From Pseudomonadota bacterium (GTDB taxonomy: Bacteria > Pseudomonadota > Alphaproteobacteria > Caulobacterales > Aquidulcibacteraceae), in assembly GCA_023461135.1 (NCBI GenBank), contig JAEWNX010000248.1, positions 1 to 6,495 on the forward strand: DNA of 6,495 nucleotides, read 5' to 3'. A program made the translations under genes and the position numbers. The notes beneath the pieces are model-generated. The model had not been told where the DNA came from, did no database searches, and worked only from the letters and a program-made list of their open reading frames with translations. Below are positions 5,501-6,495 of this stretch, in pieces (the first letter of the stretch is position 1; each line of letters begins with the position of its first letter).

Positions 5501-6429
5501 GCGCTCACGTGCACGGGGCACTTGGCCCACACGGCCTTCAAGACGGCGATGAGCTGATCCATCAGCGCATCGTCATGGAAAGGAGACGGCGTGATGCGCA
5601 GCCGTTCCGTGCCGCGCGGCACCGTCGGATAATTGATCGGCTGCACGTAGATGCCGTACTCGTACAGCAGGATATCCGAAATCTTCTTGCAGCGCGCCGC
5701 ATCCCCCACCAGCACCGGCACGATGTGCGTGGTGGATTCGGACATGACCGGCAGCCCCGCCTCGCGCAACAACGCTTTCAATCGGTCGGCGCGCTCCTGC
5801 AGCCGATCACGCAGGTGTGGGCATTCTCTGACGATACGCACGCTTTCCAGCGCCGCCGCCGCGATCGACGGCGCAAGCGACGTCGTGAAGATGAAGCCCG
5901 ACGCCGTCGAGCGGATCGCATCGATGGCGGAAGCCGGACCGGTGACATAGCCGCCCATCGTGCCGAACGCCTTGGCCAGCGTGCCCTCGATGAAATCAAC
6001 GCAGTGCATCACGCCGTCGCGCTCGGCCACGCCGCCGCCAGTGGGGCCATAGAGGCCGACGCCGTGCACTTCATCCAGATACGTCATCGCGCCGTAGGCT
6101 TGCGCCAGATCGCAAATCTGCTCGATCGGCGCGGTGTCGCCGTCCATCGAATAGACGCTCTCGAACGCAATCAACTTTGGCGCATGCGCCGGCGCCTCAT
6201 TGATGAGCGCCTCGAGGTGCTGGACGTCGTTGTGGCGGAAGATTCGCCGTTCGCACCTTGAGCGCCGAATGCCTTCGATCATCGAGGCGTGGTTTTGAGC
6301 GTCGGAGAAGATCCAAAGGTCGGGGAACAACTTGGCCAGCGTCGAGAGCGTCGCGTCATTCGATACGTAGCCCGACGTGAACAAGAGCGCCGCTTCCTTC
6401 CCATGCAACGAGGCCAGTTCGCGCTCGAG
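5497..6429 (-). CDS. hemA: 5-aminolevulinate synthase, 5' end missing or broken
   Basis: This PLP enzyme makes 5-aminolevulinate from glycine and succinyl-CoA, the first committed step of tetrapyrrole synthesis in alphaproteobacteria. Residues are numbered from the reading-frame codon at 6495. Family features are: [20 protein letters not shown] from 23, [11 protein letters not shown] from 68 with the PLP-stacking histidine at H69, [10 protein letters not shown] from 111, [12 protein letters not shown] from 140 with D141 and H144, and EGTLAKAFG with the Schiff-base lysine K175. The family-typical C-terminus [20 protein letters not shown] and TPSPFHDD is also present. About 70 N-terminal residues are outside the window. 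The glycine-rich GAGSGGTRNISGT motif expected just before LEREL is absent; bases beyond about 6429 look like a different gene on the other strand. I therefore end the feature there. The stop overlaps the start of the small downstream gene. Confidence 0.93.
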   Translation of the reverse strand, partial: LERELASLHGKEAALLFTSGYVSNDATLSTLAKLFPDLWIFSDAQNHASMIEGIRRSRCERRIFRHNDVQHLEALINEAPAHAPKLIAFESVYSMDGDTAPIEQICDLAQAYGAMTYLDEVHGVGLYGPTGGGVAERDGVMHCVDFIEGTLAKAFGTMGGYVTGPASAIDAIRSTASGFIFTTSLAPSIAAAALESVRIVRECPHLRDRLQERADRLKALLREAGLPVMSESTTHIVPVLVGDAARCKKISDILLYEYGIYVQPINYPTVPRGTERLRITPSPFHDDALMDQLIAVLKAVWAKCPVHVSA

Positions 6430-6495
6430 ATCGCCGCGGTGGCCGCGTTCCTGGCCGGCGAGCGCGCGTCGTACGTGACCGCCGGGGTGCACCTG
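6427..6495 (+). CDS. fragment of a short-chain dehydrogenase/reductase (C-terminal part), running off the window
   Basis: The plus-strand frame beginning at 6427 reads [18 protein letters not shown] and continues to the edge. This is the classic segment near the C-terminus of short-chain dehydrogenases/reductases (EIA, then FLA, then ASYVTG, then VDGG). The closing VDGG would lie beyond the right edge. There is no room for the rest of such a gene upstream, because hemA occupies the opposite strand there. So this is a fragment joined to hemA, either a truncated gene or a foreign piece from an assembly join. Substrate cannot be inferred. Confidence 0.6.

Noticed and set aside
5509..6261. Plus-strand open frame of 250 codons
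   Set aside because: Antisense to hemA and rich in Arg, His and Gln repeats without motifs; a coding shadow.

Overview
The window looks like the chromosome of a GC-rich alphaproteobacterium. Four things point there: the order glyA, nrdR, rib genes; a 5-aminolevulinate synthase of the HemA (C4 pathway) type; a MucR/Ros-type regulator; and a small protein that resembles an alphaproteobacterial family. The MucR sequence recalls Caulobacterales or Hyphomonadaceae, but I would not name a genus.

Right-to-left operon, bases 1-4641 (minus strand). In transcription order it reads glyA (serine hydroxymethyltransferase), nrdR (repressor of ribonucleotide reductase genes), a RibD-type reductase, ribE (riboflavin synthase), a RibB protein with a degenerate GTP cyclohydrolase II-like tail, and ribH (lumazine synthase, cut by the window edge). 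Spacing is tight: 38 bp, 35 bp, 11 bp, a 1-base TAATG overlap and a 4-base GTGA overlap. The genes supply one-carbon units and most of riboflavin synthesis. However, GTP cyclohydrolase II activity and the pyrimidine deaminase, the first two steps of the GTP branch, are not encoded here. A plausible sigma-70-type promoter lies just upstream of glyA. The nrdR and ribD starts share an unusual layout: a perfect stem with a 7-nt loop that carries the Shine-Dalgarno bases, and the stem runs into the start codon.

Divergent control region, 4642-4856. It is AT-rich compared with its surroundings and separates glyA from a MucR-like gene on the plus strand (4857-5282). The zinc site of that regulator is almost entirely lost.

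Right part, 5279-6495 (minus strand). A 73-residue protein begins on a GTGA overlap with the end of hemA. Its stop codon overlaps the MucR stop codon from the opposite strand. The hemA reading is excellent up to about base 6429 and then stops resembling the family. From there to the window edge the plus strand instead encodes a typical C-terminal piece of a short-chain dehydrogenase/reductase. The window therefore ends in a chimeric join, which could be an assembly artefact or a real rearrangement. No mobile element, CRISPR array, tRNA or rRNA was seen.
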